From positions 1 through 64,000 of the forward strand of contig JBKEBP010000029.1 in the NCBI GenBank assembly GCA_047973235.1: a DNA stretch of 64,000 nucleotides, given 5' to 3'. Source of the DNA: Aequitasia sp047973235. GTDB taxonomy: Bacteria > Bacillota > Clostridia > Lachnospirales > Lachnospiraceae. The position numbers and the translations under genes were made by a program. Below the pieces are notes generated by a model, which saw only the letters and a program-made list of their open reading frames with translations, was not told where the DNA came from and made no database searches. Below, in pieces: positions 1 through 9,426 of the stretch (position 1 is the first letter of the stretch; each line of letters begins with the position of its first letter).

Positions 1-38
1 TATTGACATGTCACTTCATCTAAAGTATAAATGAAATA

Positions 39-72
39 AGAGCTGGAAAGCTAATTCTCGCTTACCAGCTCT
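39..72 (-). terminator. Terminator of the citrate lyase operon
   Basis: An 8-bp perfect inverted repeat (AGAGCTGG / CCAGCTCT) with an 18-nt loop lies 38 nt past the citC stop. On the minus strand it is followed by an interrupted U-rich tail (TATTTCATTT). The tail is not a clean T-run, so termination may be moderate. Confidence 0.6.
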
Positions 73-110
73 ATAATTATCATAGAAGATTAGTATTTAC
101 AGACTTTTTT

Positions 111-1109
111 TCACAGACTCAGATAATCTAGTGTTGAGTTTGGCACTAGATTTTTTATTTCGTCAAAATTTTTATCATAATACAGTTTTCTAACCTCTGA
201 TGCGCTAATTACCGTATCCATTGCTTTTTTCCGTTCTATTTCATGTACGTCAATACCATACTTTGGCAATTCACTTTTCAATGCCACATTATATTGACCC
301 GTTATTTCACATGTTGGTTCTGTACCAACAAATCTCTTCGTTATCGAAAGTGTGGGTGCAATCAACTTGGCGAAAATCATGATATCCAATAGGCAATTTG
401 CTTTTGCAGCTCCACATTTATCTTTTCTAAAATATGTTGGAAAAGTTGAGGCTGAAACCATATACTCACTTCCATTATGGAGAGAAACATTATCTAAATC
501 ACTAACCCCACTAACAACCATTTTCATCCTATCTTCCGGCGGAAAAAAGCTTCTCTTATCTCCGAGGACAAATATATGTAAATGAGTACATATGCTAGCT
601 GCTTCCTCAACCAAATACCGATGCCCCAGTGTAAATGGATTGCAATTAACTACTACCGAGCCTATAACATCGTCATTTGCCACTATAGTTTTTGTGCTAA
701 GACATAATTGATCTAAAAATCTAGTAAAGCCGTCTCTCTTATTTTCCATAAGTAATACATCATCCGTTTTCATTATCTTGTAAAATCCAAGTGATTCGAA
801 TACGTCTTCATTTTCAGGTTTTGTATATATAAATAAATTGGTTATCCCTCTACTATATGCGTAGCTAATAAGCTCACTAATAATAACGCCTGTCAGTCCA
901 TACCCTCTTGCTTTGTCATCTACTGCAATATACTTAAAGACATTGCTTTCAACTGCTCCGGTTCCAACTACACATCCCGAGTCGTCTCTAAGTATTACGC
1001 AATAATCAATCTCTGTGCTAAAGTCAATATTATTAATTTTTAGAAATTCACATATTTCACTGTATTCTTTCCTATCTAGTGTTTCTCTTAAAATAACTGT
1101 ATGATTCAT
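111..1109 (-). CDS. citC: [Citrate (pro-3S)-lyase] ligase
   Basis: Acetylates the thiol of the prosthetic group on the citrate lyase acyl carrier protein, using acetate and ATP, and so activates the lyase. The 332-residue length fits CitC. A GNAT-like segment spans about residues 25-125, followed by a nucleotidyltransferase core with NPFTLGHR at 157-164, the ATP-binding motif of this family. The start overlaps the citG stop by 4 bp (ATGA), which indicates translational coupling. It is the last gene of the operon. In the enterobacterial cit cluster I recall citC coming first, so the order differs here. Identity is well supported by motif and neighbours. Confidence 0.95.
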   Translation of the reverse strand: MNHTVILRETLDRKEYSEICEFLKINNIDFSTEIDYCVILRDDSGCVVGTGAVESNVFKYIAVDDKARGYGLTGVIISELISYAYSRGITNLFIYTKPENEDVFESLGFYKIMKTDDVLLMENKRDGFTRFLDQLCLSTKTIVANDDVIGSVVVNCNPFTLGHRYLVEEAASICTHLHIFVLGDKRSFFPPEDRMKMVVSGVSDLDNVSLHNGSEYMVSASTFPTYFRKDKCGAAKANCLLDIMIFAKLIAPTLSITKRFVGTEPTCEITGQYNVALKSELPKYGIDVHEIERKKAMDTVISASEVRKLYYDKNFDEIKNLVPNSTLDYLSL

Positions 1110-1957
1110 TTCGAAACACCTCCCAATAAATAATACAGGAAAATACTAACTGCAAGTAAATCAGCACATCCTCCTGGACTGATATTTTCTTTGGTAAAGT
1201 CCTTATCCAATGAAATCAGCTCGCCTATTGCACCTTCTTTATACGCGCCACCACTAACTAGAAAATCTCCTGCCCTTTCCCGCATTCTAAGAAGAGCATT
1301 ACTTCCACCTCTCGATAAAACATTAGCATCCGAAACTTTTTCCATTAGTGTAAATAGCGTATGAAGTTTGACAAGATTCCAATTCTTACCCATACTGACA
1401 CCTCGTATCAGCGTTGGTAATCCTAACATCACAGCAGATGAATATCCATTTAATGCTTCGCCCCTAGCTCCTTTGCCTCTTGCATTGTCACTTATTTCTT
1501 TTAGCTCTTTAGTCAGTGTTTGGGTGACTAAAGTCATCTCTTCACGTACTAAATTATATAGATTAATCGGTATACCTTTTCTCAAACAAATTCCATATGC
1601 TGCACTAAATACTCCAATACCAAATATTAGCCCTTTGTGTGTGTTAACACCTGAAGTAGCACCAAACATAGCGGCCTCAGCTTCCATTCCGCATTTACGC
1701 ACCTTATAAAACGTTTCTTTTGATGTATTAGGTTCCACTGCACCAATATATACCATTTCACAATAGTACTGTTTAATAGCATTTGCACTATCGATGAACG
1801 TATTAATATCCATGTCTAAATGTGCTCCACTAGAATATGCATCTACGAGTCCCGGCTTCGGCGTAGTAAACACCTCTTCAATCAGAGATTTATATGCCAA
1901 ATCACTTACTTTTTCGCACTCTGTTATTATAATTGGATTTACCAAAGTTGCTAACAT
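1106..1957 (-). CDS. citG: Triphosphoribosyl-dephospho-CoA synthase
   Basis: Makes 2'-(5''-triphosphoribosyl)-3'-dephospho-CoA, the precursor of the citrate lyase prosthetic group, from ATP and dephospho-CoA. The family motif PGLVDAYSSGAHLDMD lies at residues 35-50. A GVNTHKG motif and an ARGEALNGYSS motif follow in the middle of the protein. The 283-residue length is normal for stand-alone CitG; some species fuse it to CitX, which is separate here. It lies between citX and citC, 34 bp after the citX stop. Confidence 0.95.
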   Translation of the reverse strand: MLATLVNPIIITECEKVSDLAYKSLIEEVFTTPKPGLVDAYSSGAHLDMDINTFIDSANAIKQYYCEMVYIGAVEPNTSKETFYKVRKCGMEAEAAMFGATSGVNTHKGLIFGIGVFSAAYGICLRKGIPINLYNLVREEMTLVTQTLTKELKEISDNARGKGARGEALNGYSSAVMLGLPTLIRGVSMGKNWNLVKLHTLFTLMEKVSDANVLSRGGSNALLRMRERAGDFLVSGGAYKEGAIGELISLDKDFTKENISPGGCADLLAVSIFLYYLLGGVSK

Positions 1958-1991
1958 ATAATCACTTCCTTTGCTTAGTGCAAGCTTTTTC

Positions 1992-2525
1992 TTAGTCTAA
2001 ATAGTCTTTAATCATCATTTCTACTTTTGTTGTAAGTGCATCGATTTTGTGGGTCCCGCTTCTACTGCAAATCTTTGCGTCATCATTACAAATCAGACAT
2101 TTTCTCGGTGATTTTCCTATCTCTATTCTTGAGATACCTATTCCTTGATCTAAAACATCAATATCAAATAAACGGCCTAAAGGATGTGTCTCCTCGATAT
2201 TTACCATATCTCGTTTTAGTTTTTGTGCTGTTGTCCCACTAATGGAATATATTGCACAGTATCCGGCAACGTCTCTTATTTCTCTTTTTTTATATACATA
2301 TATTTCCATATCTCTAAACATTGCTTCGATAAATTTATCGCTATGTATAAAGACATCATAAATATATTCATTTGTTTTAATTTGTCCCGGAACATTCATA
2401 CTGAAACTCACTATGACCGTTCCTTTATATTCGCTAGCCATTTCTTTTTGTATAGCGTCTTTTTTATCTCGATATTTTAGAACATCAGATAAACTTGCTT
2501 TTTCATTCAATATTATCATCTCCAT
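1992..2525 (-). CDS. citX: Apo-citrate lyase phosphoribosyl-dephospho-CoA transferase
   Basis: Transfers the phosphoribosyl-dephospho-CoA group made by CitG onto the serine of the CitD acyl carrier protein, giving holo-ACP. The family motif GRLFDIDV is at residues 117-124. A cysteine-rich tail (C-x2-C-x6-C-x4-H) near residue 145 is typical of CitX. The length, 177 residues, fits the stand-alone enzyme. It follows citF after 16 bp in the same operon. Confidence 0.93.
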   Translation of the reverse strand: MEMIILNEKASLSDVLKYRDKKDAIQKEMASEYKGTVIVSFSMNVPGQIKTNEYIYDVFIHSDKFIEAMFRDMEIYVYKKREIRDVAGYCAIYSISGTTAQKLKRDMVNIEETHPLGRLFDIDVLDQGIGISRIEIGKSPRKCLICNDDAKICSRSGTHKIDALTTKVEMMIKDYLD

Positions 2526-2541
2526 CTTCTTAGATTTACTA

Positions 2542-4089
2542 TTAAGCCATCTTTATCTTGCGTACCACATCCATAATACTTCCATCTCTGCTCTCGATTA
2601 TACCAACTACTCTATCATCAAACTCAACCTTTGACGGCTCACCAGCTATGGAATATGCCATATCACGTAACTCTTCAATCGTTTTAAACGGCAGATTAAC
2701 ATCTCTCATACACTCAATTAAGTCTTGCCTGATTGGATTAATTGCTATTCCGTACTCGGTAATGACTACGTCTACCGACTCACCCGGTGTTGTAACGGTT
2801 GTAACCTCACTGCATATAGCCGGTATTCTTCCTTGTAGTAATGGAGTGAGAACTACTGTACATTTTGCCCCAGCTGCGGTATCAGGATGACCACCTTGAG
2901 CTCCTGTTATCACACCATCCGATCCAACTACCACATTACAATTAAAATTAACGTCAACCTCTAGTGCTGCAAGAATAACAAAATCTAATTTATTTACAAT
3001 TGCACCTTTATTAAACGGATTTGCATATTCAGATGCTGAAATTCTAAAGTGTTTCATGTTTTTAACAGATTTTACCGCATCTAAGTCAAAATCTTGTGTG
3101 TCCAATAAACAATCCACTTGATCATTTAAAAGCAAGTCACACATTGGTTTGGTTAATCCACCAACTCCAAATCCCATTCTTACATTCTTTTCTTTCATTA
3201 TCTTGGAAAGAGATATGGTTGAGGCTATTGACGCCCCTCCGACTCCTGTTTGATATGAAAATCCTTCTTTAAAATATGGAGTATTTACCACAAACTGTGT
3301 ACAATAATCTGCCATCATAAGCTTTCTCATATCAGTTGTCGGTTTGGCGGCACCAGTGGCTATTTTCTCCGGATCACCTATCTCATCAACCTCTATTACA
3401 TAGTCTACATTCGTCATAGAAATATGTGCCGGAAAATTAGGAAAAGCGACCAAACAATCCGTTACTGCAACAACCTTATCTGCATAGTCTGCATCAACCA
3501 TTGAGTATGATAACACACCGCAATTTGACACTCCACCTATTCCTCTACAATTCCCGTAATCATCACATGTAGGTGCTCCGATAAATGCTATATCTACCTT
3601 GACTTCACCTGACTCAATAGCTCTAACACGGCCACCGTGAGAGCGCATAATAGCATATCCTTTTAGCTTACCTTCGGAAATCGCTCTACCAACTTTCCCT
3701 CTAACTCCGGATGATTGTATACCTGTAATTGTTCCATCTTCAATATACTGAAGCAGCGGATCATGTGCCTTTCCTAGTGAACTGGCACATATGGTAATGT
3801 CTTTTACACCCATATTATGTACCTCTTTCATTACCATATTCACTATGTAATCACCATCTCTGAAGTGATGGTGGAAGCTTAATGTCATACCATCCTTAAT
3901 CCCACATTTAAGCAATACGTCACGAATACTATCAACCAACTTACTTCCATTCGAATTGATAACACATTTTGTTTTTGGCCCTTTTTTCTCATATATAAAT
4001 CCATCATACTGATGTACCCCCTTAAATACTTCTTTTTCGGTATTTTTAATGACTTCTTCGGGTATTTCTCTACCTACCGCATTTAACAT
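2542..4089 (-). CDS. citF: Citrate lyase alpha subunit (citrate CoA-transferase)
   Basis: Swaps the acetyl group on the ACP for citrate, forming citryl-ACP, in the cytoplasmic citrate lyase complex. The 515-residue length and the SFHHHFRDGD motif at 71-80 are characteristic, as are the glycine-rich CoA-transferase stretches later in the chain. It lies between citE (12 bp upstream) and citX. With citD and citE it completes the three structural subunits, so the complex should be functional. Confidence 0.96.
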   Translation of the reverse strand: MLNAVGREIPEEVIKNTEKEVFKGVHQYDGFIYEKKGPKTKCVINSNGSKLVDSIRDVLLKCGIKDGMTLSFHHHFRDGDYIVNMVMKEVHNMGVKDITICASSLGKAHDPLLQYIEDGTITGIQSSGVRGKVGRAISEGKLKGYAIMRSHGGRVRAIESGEVKVDIAFIGAPTCDDYGNCRGIGGVSNCGVLSYSMVDADYADKVVAVTDCLVAFPNFPAHISMTNVDYVIEVDEIGDPEKIATGAAKPTTDMRKLMMADYCTQFVVNTPYFKEGFSYQTGVGGASIASTISLSKIMKEKNVRMGFGVGGLTKPMCDLLLNDQVDCLLDTQDFDLDAVKSVKNMKHFRISASEYANPFNKGAIVNKLDFVILAALEVDVNFNCNVVVGSDGVITGAQGGHPDTAAGAKCTVVLTPLLQGRIPAICSEVTTVTTPGESVDVVITEYGIAINPIRQDLIECMRDVNLPFKTIEELRDMAYSIAGEPSKVEFDDRVVGIIESRDGSIMDVVRKIKMA

Positions 4090-4101
4090 AATGTTTTCCT
4101 C

Positions 4102-4989
4102 CTAATAGACCCCTGATGCTCTTGCCATATCCAGCACTCTCTTTGCACCATCGTAAAAGGCTATATCTATCATCTTACCATCTACTGTAAATACACCTAT
4201 TCCCATACGTTTCTTTTCATCAATCTCTTTAACAACCTTTTCTGAAAAAACAATATCATTTGTTGTCGGTGTAAATATGTCGTGGACAATTCCTATTTGC
4301 CTTGGATTAACAAGTGATTTCCCATCAAAACCCATCAAATGAATATCTTCGACCTCTTTTCTAAATCTGTCCATATTTTCAAGATCTGTGAACACTGTAT
4401 CAAAGCATTGTACTTTAGCAGCTCTTGCTGCAATAATCAGTTGCTGTCTAGCGCCCATAAGTTCAATCCCGGTTCCTGTTATGTGAGTCTGCAAGTCCTT
4501 AGTATAATCTCCACCTGAAAGTGCTACCCCAAACAATCTTTCAGATGCTTCACACACATCTAATGCCTTCATTACACCTCTCGCAGATTCAATAGCCGCC
4601 ATAATTAGAACTTTCCCATGAGCCACCCCATATTCTACTTCTGCATTTTCTATCTCTTTTTCAACTAAAACTATCTGTTCCGGCTTTTCCGTCTTAGGTA
4701 CTCGAATCGAATCACATCCTGCTGCAACTGCGCATCTTATATCCTCTCTCCAATAAGGTGTATCTAATCCATTGATTCTTACCACTTTCTCACAGTTACG
4801 ATAGTTAATACTTCGCAGAGAATGATATAGTGAATATCTTGCCGCATCTTTTTGATTTTCTGCAACTGCATCTTCCAAGTCAAAAATAATTGAATCCGGT
4901 TTATAGATATATGCGTCTTTTATTAGTCCCGGTTTCTGTGCGTTTAGAAAAAGCATCGTTCTTCTTAGCCTTTTTTTATTTTCATTCAT
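4102..4989 (-). CDS. citE: Citrate lyase beta subunit (citryl-ACP lyase)
   Basis: Cleaves citryl-ACP to oxaloacetate and acetyl-ACP. It is a TIM-barrel protein of the HpcH/HpaI/CitE family: FDLEDAV begins at about residue 36, with RVPKTE and SGGDYTKDL in the barrel and DGKSLVNPRQI near residue 222. The 295-residue length is standard. It starts 4 bp after the citD stop, so the two are probably translationally coupled. Confidence 0.96.
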   Translation of the reverse strand: MNENKKRLRRTMLFLNAQKPGLIKDAYIYKPDSIIFDLEDAVAENQKDAARYSLYHSLRSINYRNCEKVVRINGLDTPYWREDIRCAVAAGCDSIRVPKTEKPEQIVLVEKEIENAEVEYGVAHGKVLIMAAIESARGVMKALDVCEASERLFGVALSGGDYTKDLQTHITGTGIELMGARQQLIIAARAAKVQCFDTVFTDLENMDRFRKEVEDIHLMGFDGKSLVNPRQIGIVHDIFTPTTNDIVFSEKVVKEIDEKKRMGIGVFTVDGKMIDIAFYDGAKRVLDMARASGVY

Positions 4990-4993
4990 TTTA

Positions 4994-5275
4994 CTACCTC
5001 CAAGGACCCGTTAAATCATTTGATCTATAGACTGCACACTCTACTCTTGCTTTTATCGTGCAATCCAAAGCACCTTTATCAACTACCGATATCTTCACAT
5101 CATTAATTTCCAGACTCTTTAATGTTCCTACTATTACATTTCTAATTTGCTCTCCATATTGATTTATTACACAACTATTTAAATCTAGATCAATGGTTCC
5201 GACGCCCTCTTCAACCGTTACTTGACAATCACTTGATTCTAACGTTCCTGCTACTGCCGGTTTCTTTATTATCAT
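4994..5275 (-). CDS. citD: Citrate lyase gamma subunit (acyl carrier protein)
   Basis: Carries the phosphoribosyl-dephospho-CoA arm to which acetyl and citryl groups are attached. At 93 residues it has the usual size. Ser14 in the AGTLESSD stretch matches the modified serine of the family. It is the first gene of the operon, with an AAGGAGGG ribosome binding site about 8 nt before ATG. No citrate transporter or CitAB-type sensor lies next to it within the window. Confidence 0.94.
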   Translation of the reverse strand: MIIKKPAVAGTLESSDCQVTVEEGVGTIDLDLNSCVINQYGEQIRNVIVGTLKSLEINDVKISVVDKGALDCTIKARVECAVYRSNDLTGPWR

Positions 5276-5541
5276 AAGATTTCCCTCCTTGTATCTGTTG
5301 ATAATAACTTACTACCGAAACCTTACATGTGTCATCTCCTAATCTTAATAATTGTTAATGTAGCTTTGACATTTCGTTCTAATGCATATGCTATGTCATG
5401 TAAAAATATTAAGGTAGCATTCATTTATAACATTCAAACTCTATCTAAACAGAACAACCGCCACACTGTTTTTAGTAGCGCCAAACTGATTCTTGGATAT
5501 ACTGGATTTATTAGAAGTTTAACTTCGATTACTCTTTTAAC
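5276..5541. other. Intergenic region between the two-component system and the cit operon
   Basis: About 270 bp with no convincing gene. The cit promoter must lie here, because the hairpin at 5542-5586 ends the upstream unit, but I find no good minus-strand promoter. On the plus strand there is TTGACA (5366-5371), a 17-bp spacer and TGCTAT (5389-5394), which would point away from cit. On the minus strand an AGGAGATGACAC-ATG-TAA string before citD gives a start directly followed by a stop. Its role is unknown. Confidence 0.4.
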
Positions 5542-5586
5542 AAAAAAAATGTTGCAGAACAGATGATATATCTTCCGCTCTGCAAC
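5542..5586 (-). terminator. Intrinsic terminator after the receiver-only regulator
   Basis: Stem GTTGCAGA / TCTGCAAC (8 bp, 20-nt loop) followed on the minus strand by A and then eight T. It starts 5 nt after the stop codon of the two-component operon's last gene and separates that operon from cit. Confidence 0.85.
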
Positions 5587-5591
5587 AGCTC

Positions 5592-5990
5592 CTAACTTTC
5601 CCTGAGCATACGTTCCTGCATAATATCTTCCCGCACTCTGACAGCTACTTTCGCCAGCACTTCACGATCAATTGGTTTTAAAATATAATCAAACACCCCC
5701 AGTCGAATCCCTTTGATTGCATATTCATAATCATCATATCCGGATATCAAAATCACTCTGACTTTCGGATATTTTTGCTTAATCATCGCCGTAAATTCGA
5801 GACCATCAACCGCCGGCATCATAATATCCGTGATAACCACATCCGGCGTGGCTTCCTCAATCAGCATCATGCCCGACTCGGCACTTTCTGCCTGTCCGAT
5901 GACCTCCAGGTCATACTCGTGCCAATTTATGCAATGCATAACCAATTGTCTAACCAGCGGTTCGTCATCAACTACCAGTACTTTCATCAT
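5592..5990 (-). CDS. Receiver-only response regulator (truncated YesN-like)
   Basis: A 132-residue CheY-like receiver with no output domain. Visible residues: acidic DD pair at 8-9, phospho-acceptor Asp55 in VITDIMMP, Ser83 and Lys105 in the LKPI motif. It closely resembles the receiver of the full-length regulator upstream, sharing blocks such as VILISGYDD and TDIMMP, so it looks like a duplicate that lost its linker and AraC domain. The chain ends just after the receiver with RMLRES, and a terminator follows at once, so the truncation is fixed in the operon. Its start overlaps the histidine kinase stop by 23 bp. It could act as a phosphate sink or a competitor for the kinase (inference). 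Confidence 0.85.
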   Translation of the reverse strand: MMKVLVVDDEPLVRQLVMHCINWHEYDLEVIGQAESAESGMMLIEEATPDVVITDIMMPAVDGLEFTAMIKQKYPKVRVILISGYDDYEYAIKGIRLGVFDYILKPIDREVLAKVAVRVREDIMQERMLRES

Positions 5991-7746
5991 GATCCGCCTG
6001 CCTCCATTCTTGTTTCGGTATCCGAAGAGTAATTATCGTACCTTTATTTTCTTCGCTTTTAATATCAAAGATATCCTCCACATCATAATGCAGATGCAGA
6101 CGCTCAATCGTTGAATGGACACCAAATCCTCTACCTTCACTTTTCACCTTCCCATAAAGCACCTGGTCGATACGCTCATTTGACATCCCGACTCCATTGT
6201 CGATGATTTGGATGATTATCCTGCCATCCACATCCTTTGCTTTGAATTCGATAACCCCGCCCTGCTTCCGCGGTTTCATGCCGTGAAAAATGGCATTCTC
6301 AACAAACGGCTGCAAAGTCAGTTTTAAGATTGGTGCCTGAAGAACCGAATCATCGATATCGTACTTTGCTTCAAAGATGCTGTCAAAGCGGTATTTTAAA
6401 ATAATCAGGTAATTTTCAACAATTTTCAGCTCATCCGCCAGCGGAATAATCTCCTGACCTTTGTGTAGGCTGTTGCGGTAATATTTACCTAGGGCCTGCA
6501 TCACGATGAAAATATCATCGGAACGGTTCATCAATGCAAGGGCACCGATTGCATCAAAAGTATTATAGAGGAAGTGAGGGCGGATCTGAGTCTGCAGCAC
6601 TTCCAGCTCATATTTCCGCTTACGTTTCTGTTCTGCAACCGTTTCCTTAAACAGCCTCTGGATCTCATCCACCATGAGATTATAACCTTTTTGCAGCTCG
6701 TTCAATTCTTTATTGGTTTCAATACAGGCAATCGGCTCCAGAGGCTGCTCATCGAACTTTGACATCGATAACAGCATCTGCTTAATCGGTGCGTTAATCA
6801 TGTTCGCTATATACATTGAGCCCAATACAATCACTATAACTGCAAGTACAAATATAGCAGCAAATACGCCGATTAACCCGGTATACTCATGTTCGACCGC
6901 TTTATAATTAAGCGAAAGAGTGCCAATCCAACCGTTAGTCAGATTGATATTCATACAGTGGTAGCTCTGGTTCTGGTGTTTTATGGTAACAATTTCATCA
7001 GCTGGCGCATTGATTTGCGGTGCTGACCACGTTGAGCTGTCTTGCTCATTATCTTCTGAGCTTAGCAAACAATCGTCGTCTTCATTTTTTATATCAAAGA
7101 GAATCCCATACTGTTCAATTACCTGTACATAAGTCGCCTGAACATCTGCTTCTGTAACATTCATAATCAAAACCCCAATTGGTTTCTGGGTATCCAGGTC
7201 ATTAATCACTCGGACAAAAGAGAGATACTTCGATTGATGGGATTCGTTATCAAGAAACCCTCCGCTTTGCGGAATCAGATTATATCCACCGTTATTATCA
7301 GCCACCTGCTGATACCATGGGGCTTGTTTGACATCCTTAAACTTGGACTGCCGGAAATCATCACTAAATACGGTGTACTCATTGCCGTTAAAATCATAGA
7401 TATAAACGGAATTGATAAACGTACTGCCGATTACTGCGTAAATGGAATCCATATTGGTTCTACTGACCACAGTTTTAGATTCCGATAACAGACTCTGGGT
7501 CCCTGCACTAAACATAATAATCTTTGAATATTCATCCGCCCGATTAATCAGCGACTCAAAATTGGTCTGGATTCTCATGCCATCACGTTTTAACACTGTA
7601 TCTGCCTTTTCTTCCACAGTTCCCTGCATGATATTCACTACAACAAATAGAATCGCCAATAGTGATATCCCCAATAAGACCCCATAAAATATAAAAGTCT
7701 GTTTTTGTAACGTCCATGTCTTAATTCTTTTTATTTTTCTTAACAT
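5968..7746 (-). CDS. YesM-type sensor histidine kinase
   Basis: Membrane sensor kinase of the His_kinase/YesM family. Transmembrane helix 1 spans about residues 18-40, an extracellular sensor region about 41-288, helix 2 about 290-313, then a HAMP-like segment. The phospho-acceptor is His391 in RPHFLYN, the N-box Asn484 in FVENAIFHG, the G1 box DNGVGM at 516-521 and a G2 box GRGFG near 540. The length, 592 residues, is typical. It is flanked by two response regulators and lies downstream of a CUT1 sugar importer, so it probably senses an extracellular sugar or the binding protein's ligand (inference). Confidence 0.9.
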   Translation of the reverse strand: MLRKIKRIKTWTLQKQTFIFYGVLLGISLLAILFVVVNIMQGTVEEKADTVLKRDGMRIQTNFESLINRADEYSKIIMFSAGTQSLLSESKTVVSRTNMDSIYAVIGSTFINSVYIYDFNGNEYTVFSDDFRQSKFKDVKQAPWYQQVADNNGGYNLIPQSGGFLDNESHQSKYLSFVRVINDLDTQKPIGVLIMNVTEADVQATYVQVIEQYGILFDIKNEDDDCLLSSEDNEQDSSTWSAPQINAPADEIVTIKHQNQSYHCMNINLTNGWIGTLSLNYKAVEHEYTGLIGVFAAIFVLAVIVIVLGSMYIANMINAPIKQMLLSMSKFDEQPLEPIACIETNKELNELQKGYNLMVDEIQRLFKETVAEQKRKRKYELEVLQTQIRPHFLYNTFDAIGALALMNRSDDIFIVMQALGKYYRNSLHKGQEIIPLADELKIVENYLIILKYRFDSIFEAKYDIDDSVLQAPILKLTLQPFVENAIFHGMKPRKQGGVIEFKAKDVDGRIIIQIIDNGVGMSNERIDQVLYGKVKSEGRGFGVHSTIERLHLHYDVEDIFDIKSEENKGTIITLRIPKQEWRQADHDESTGS

Positions 7747-7795
7747 ACTCTTACCTCACTGTAGACATACCTACAGAATAGCAGAAAAACGCATA

Positions 7796-9400
7796 CTACC
7801 CACTGATATCTTGTTTATACTGATTAACCGATTTCCCAGTATACTTCTTAAAGCAAACACTAAAATACGAAGGATCCTTGATTCCGCATTTCACTGACAC
7901 CTCATAGGCTTTCAGATCTGACTGCTCAAATAACCGCTTGGCATTCCCCATGCGGACTTCAAATAAATAATCACGAAACGGTTTCCCCACTTTTTCTTTA
8001 AAAATACGGCTCAGATAACTGGAATTAACAAAGTACTTCTTAGCTATGTCCGCCAGGGATAACTCCTCATCCATGTAATTTTCATTGATATAACTGACCA
8101 CATTATCGACAATTCCATCCGCCTTATCTCTAAACGTTTCATTAATTACATTAGTGATATTGACCATCGTATTGGTCAGATACATTTGTAAGTCATTGAG
8201 ATTTGGCTGGGCCATAATCTTGGTCGTAACAGAAGCGATATCCTGCTTGACTCCCCGGGAACTTTCGGTAATATCGCGGAACACTGGTAGCACCTCCATC
8301 AACAGTTTTACGGCAAAAACAGTGGCATCATCTTTAGATATCCCATTATTTTTCATCTCCGTAAACAACTCGTTCATCAGCTTGCTGACATCCTCAACCA
8401 TACCTGAGCGAACCAGAAAAGAGAATTTATGCAATATTTCTTCATCGATACTGACTCGATTAGCAGTACTGTACATACAGATATCTTCAAAGCAGACGGT
8501 ATGGCTATCGCCGATGGCATACCAGTATGCCAAGGCCTCCAGCGCTTCGTGGAAGGAATGCTTGATCTGACCAATCTCACCGTATCTGTTGCCTACCCCG
8601 ATATACAGGCTGTTGTTTAACTCATCCTCAATCTGGCACCGCATAGTTTCACAGAATTCGTCAAAATCGATTTCGGTATTATTGTTTAGCAAGTTAATCA
8701 TCTTCGTATCAGCACTAAAAACATAGATTCCCTCATATTCGGCTGCATATCTGGCAATGGTCCGCTTGCATTTGAGCGATTTGATAATTCTCTCCAGTTC
8801 ATGTTCCTTATTTCCTCTGGCATGCTCGCCATCCGGCGAACAGTCTATGACCGCAGTCTGATAAATTCCATTATGTAAATCCACACCAAAGTAATCCAGA
8901 CATTCCAAAGCGGCCCTGCTATTTTGTCCCAGAACTAAAGAATACAGTGCCTTTTCTTTGATATATTCGGCGTTTTGATTTAACTCCTCTTTTAATTTAT
9001 TAAATTCTTCTTTATGCTGACGTTCCTCCTCAATGTCCTCCCAAACTTTCTGCGCCACCTTCACAATAGCTTCCTGATTAATCGGTTTTACTATATAATC
9101 TAATACCCCCAGCTTAATTCCCTGATTGGCATATTCAAAATCATCGTATCCTGAGATCAGAATCACCCTGATATGAGGAAACTTATCTTTTATTATTTTA
9201 GTAAATTCAATGCCATCAGTTCCCGGCATCATAATATCTGTAATGACAACATCCGGTCTTAATGTCTCAATTAATTCCATCCCATCGTTGGCATTTGACG
9301 CTTCCCCCACCACTGTCAGGTCAAAATCTCTATTGGCCAGGCAATGCGCCACTAACTTTCTCGGTAACGGCTCATCATCAACAATCAATACTTTAATCAT
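7796..9400 (-). CDS. YesN-type response regulator with AraC DNA-binding domain
   Basis: A 534-residue regulator: receiver at 1-125 with Asp55 (VITDIMMP), a long middle region, and a C-terminal AraC-type helix-turn-helix pair at about 430-534 (ELSLADIAKKYFVNSSYLSRI). I place the start at the ATG at 9400, which follows GGGAGGAAGAGAGT. The reading frame runs further upstream, but that stretch contains an intrinsic terminator hairpin. It probably activates the sugar importer genes upstream in response to the adjacent kinase. The terminator 27 nt before its start codon is notable. Confidence 0.9.
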   Translation of the reverse strand: MIKVLIVDDEPLPRKLVAHCLANRDFDLTVVGEASNANDGMELIETLRPDVVITDIMMPGTDGIEFTKIIKDKFPHIRVILISGYDDFEYANQGIKLGVLDYIVKPINQEAIVKVAQKVWEDIEEERQHKEEFNKLKEELNQNAEYIKEKALYSLVLGQNSRAALECLDYFGVDLHNGIYQTAVIDCSPDGEHARGNKEHELERIIKSLKCKRTIARYAAEYEGIYVFSADTKMINLLNNNTEIDFDEFCETMRCQIEDELNNSLYIGVGNRYGEIGQIKHSFHEALEALAYWYAIGDSHTVCFEDICMYSTANRVSIDEEILHKFSFLVRSGMVEDVSKLMNELFTEMKNNGISKDDATVFAVKLLMEVLPVFRDITESSRGVKQDIASVTTKIMAQPNLNDLQMYLTNTMVNITNVINETFRDKADGIVDNVVSYINENYMDEELSLADIAKKYFVNSSYLSRIFKEKVGKPFRDYLFEVRMGNAKRLFEQSDLKAYEVSVKCGIKDPSYFSVCFKKYTGKSVNQYKQDISG

Positions 9401-9426
9401 ACTCTCTTCCTCCCTGAAAAGATTCG

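Noticed and set aside
352..585. Open frame opposite citC
   Set aside because: Lies wholly inside the well-supported citC on the other strand and has no ribosome binding site or recognisable protein.
5327..5566. 79-codon plus-strand frame in the cit/two-component gap
   Set aside because: Low-complexity composition, no ribosome binding site, and it runs through the terminator hairpin.
5968..5990. Frameshift between histidine kinase and short regulator
   Set aside because: Both proteins are complete at their domain ends; the 23-bp overlap is ordinary coupling.
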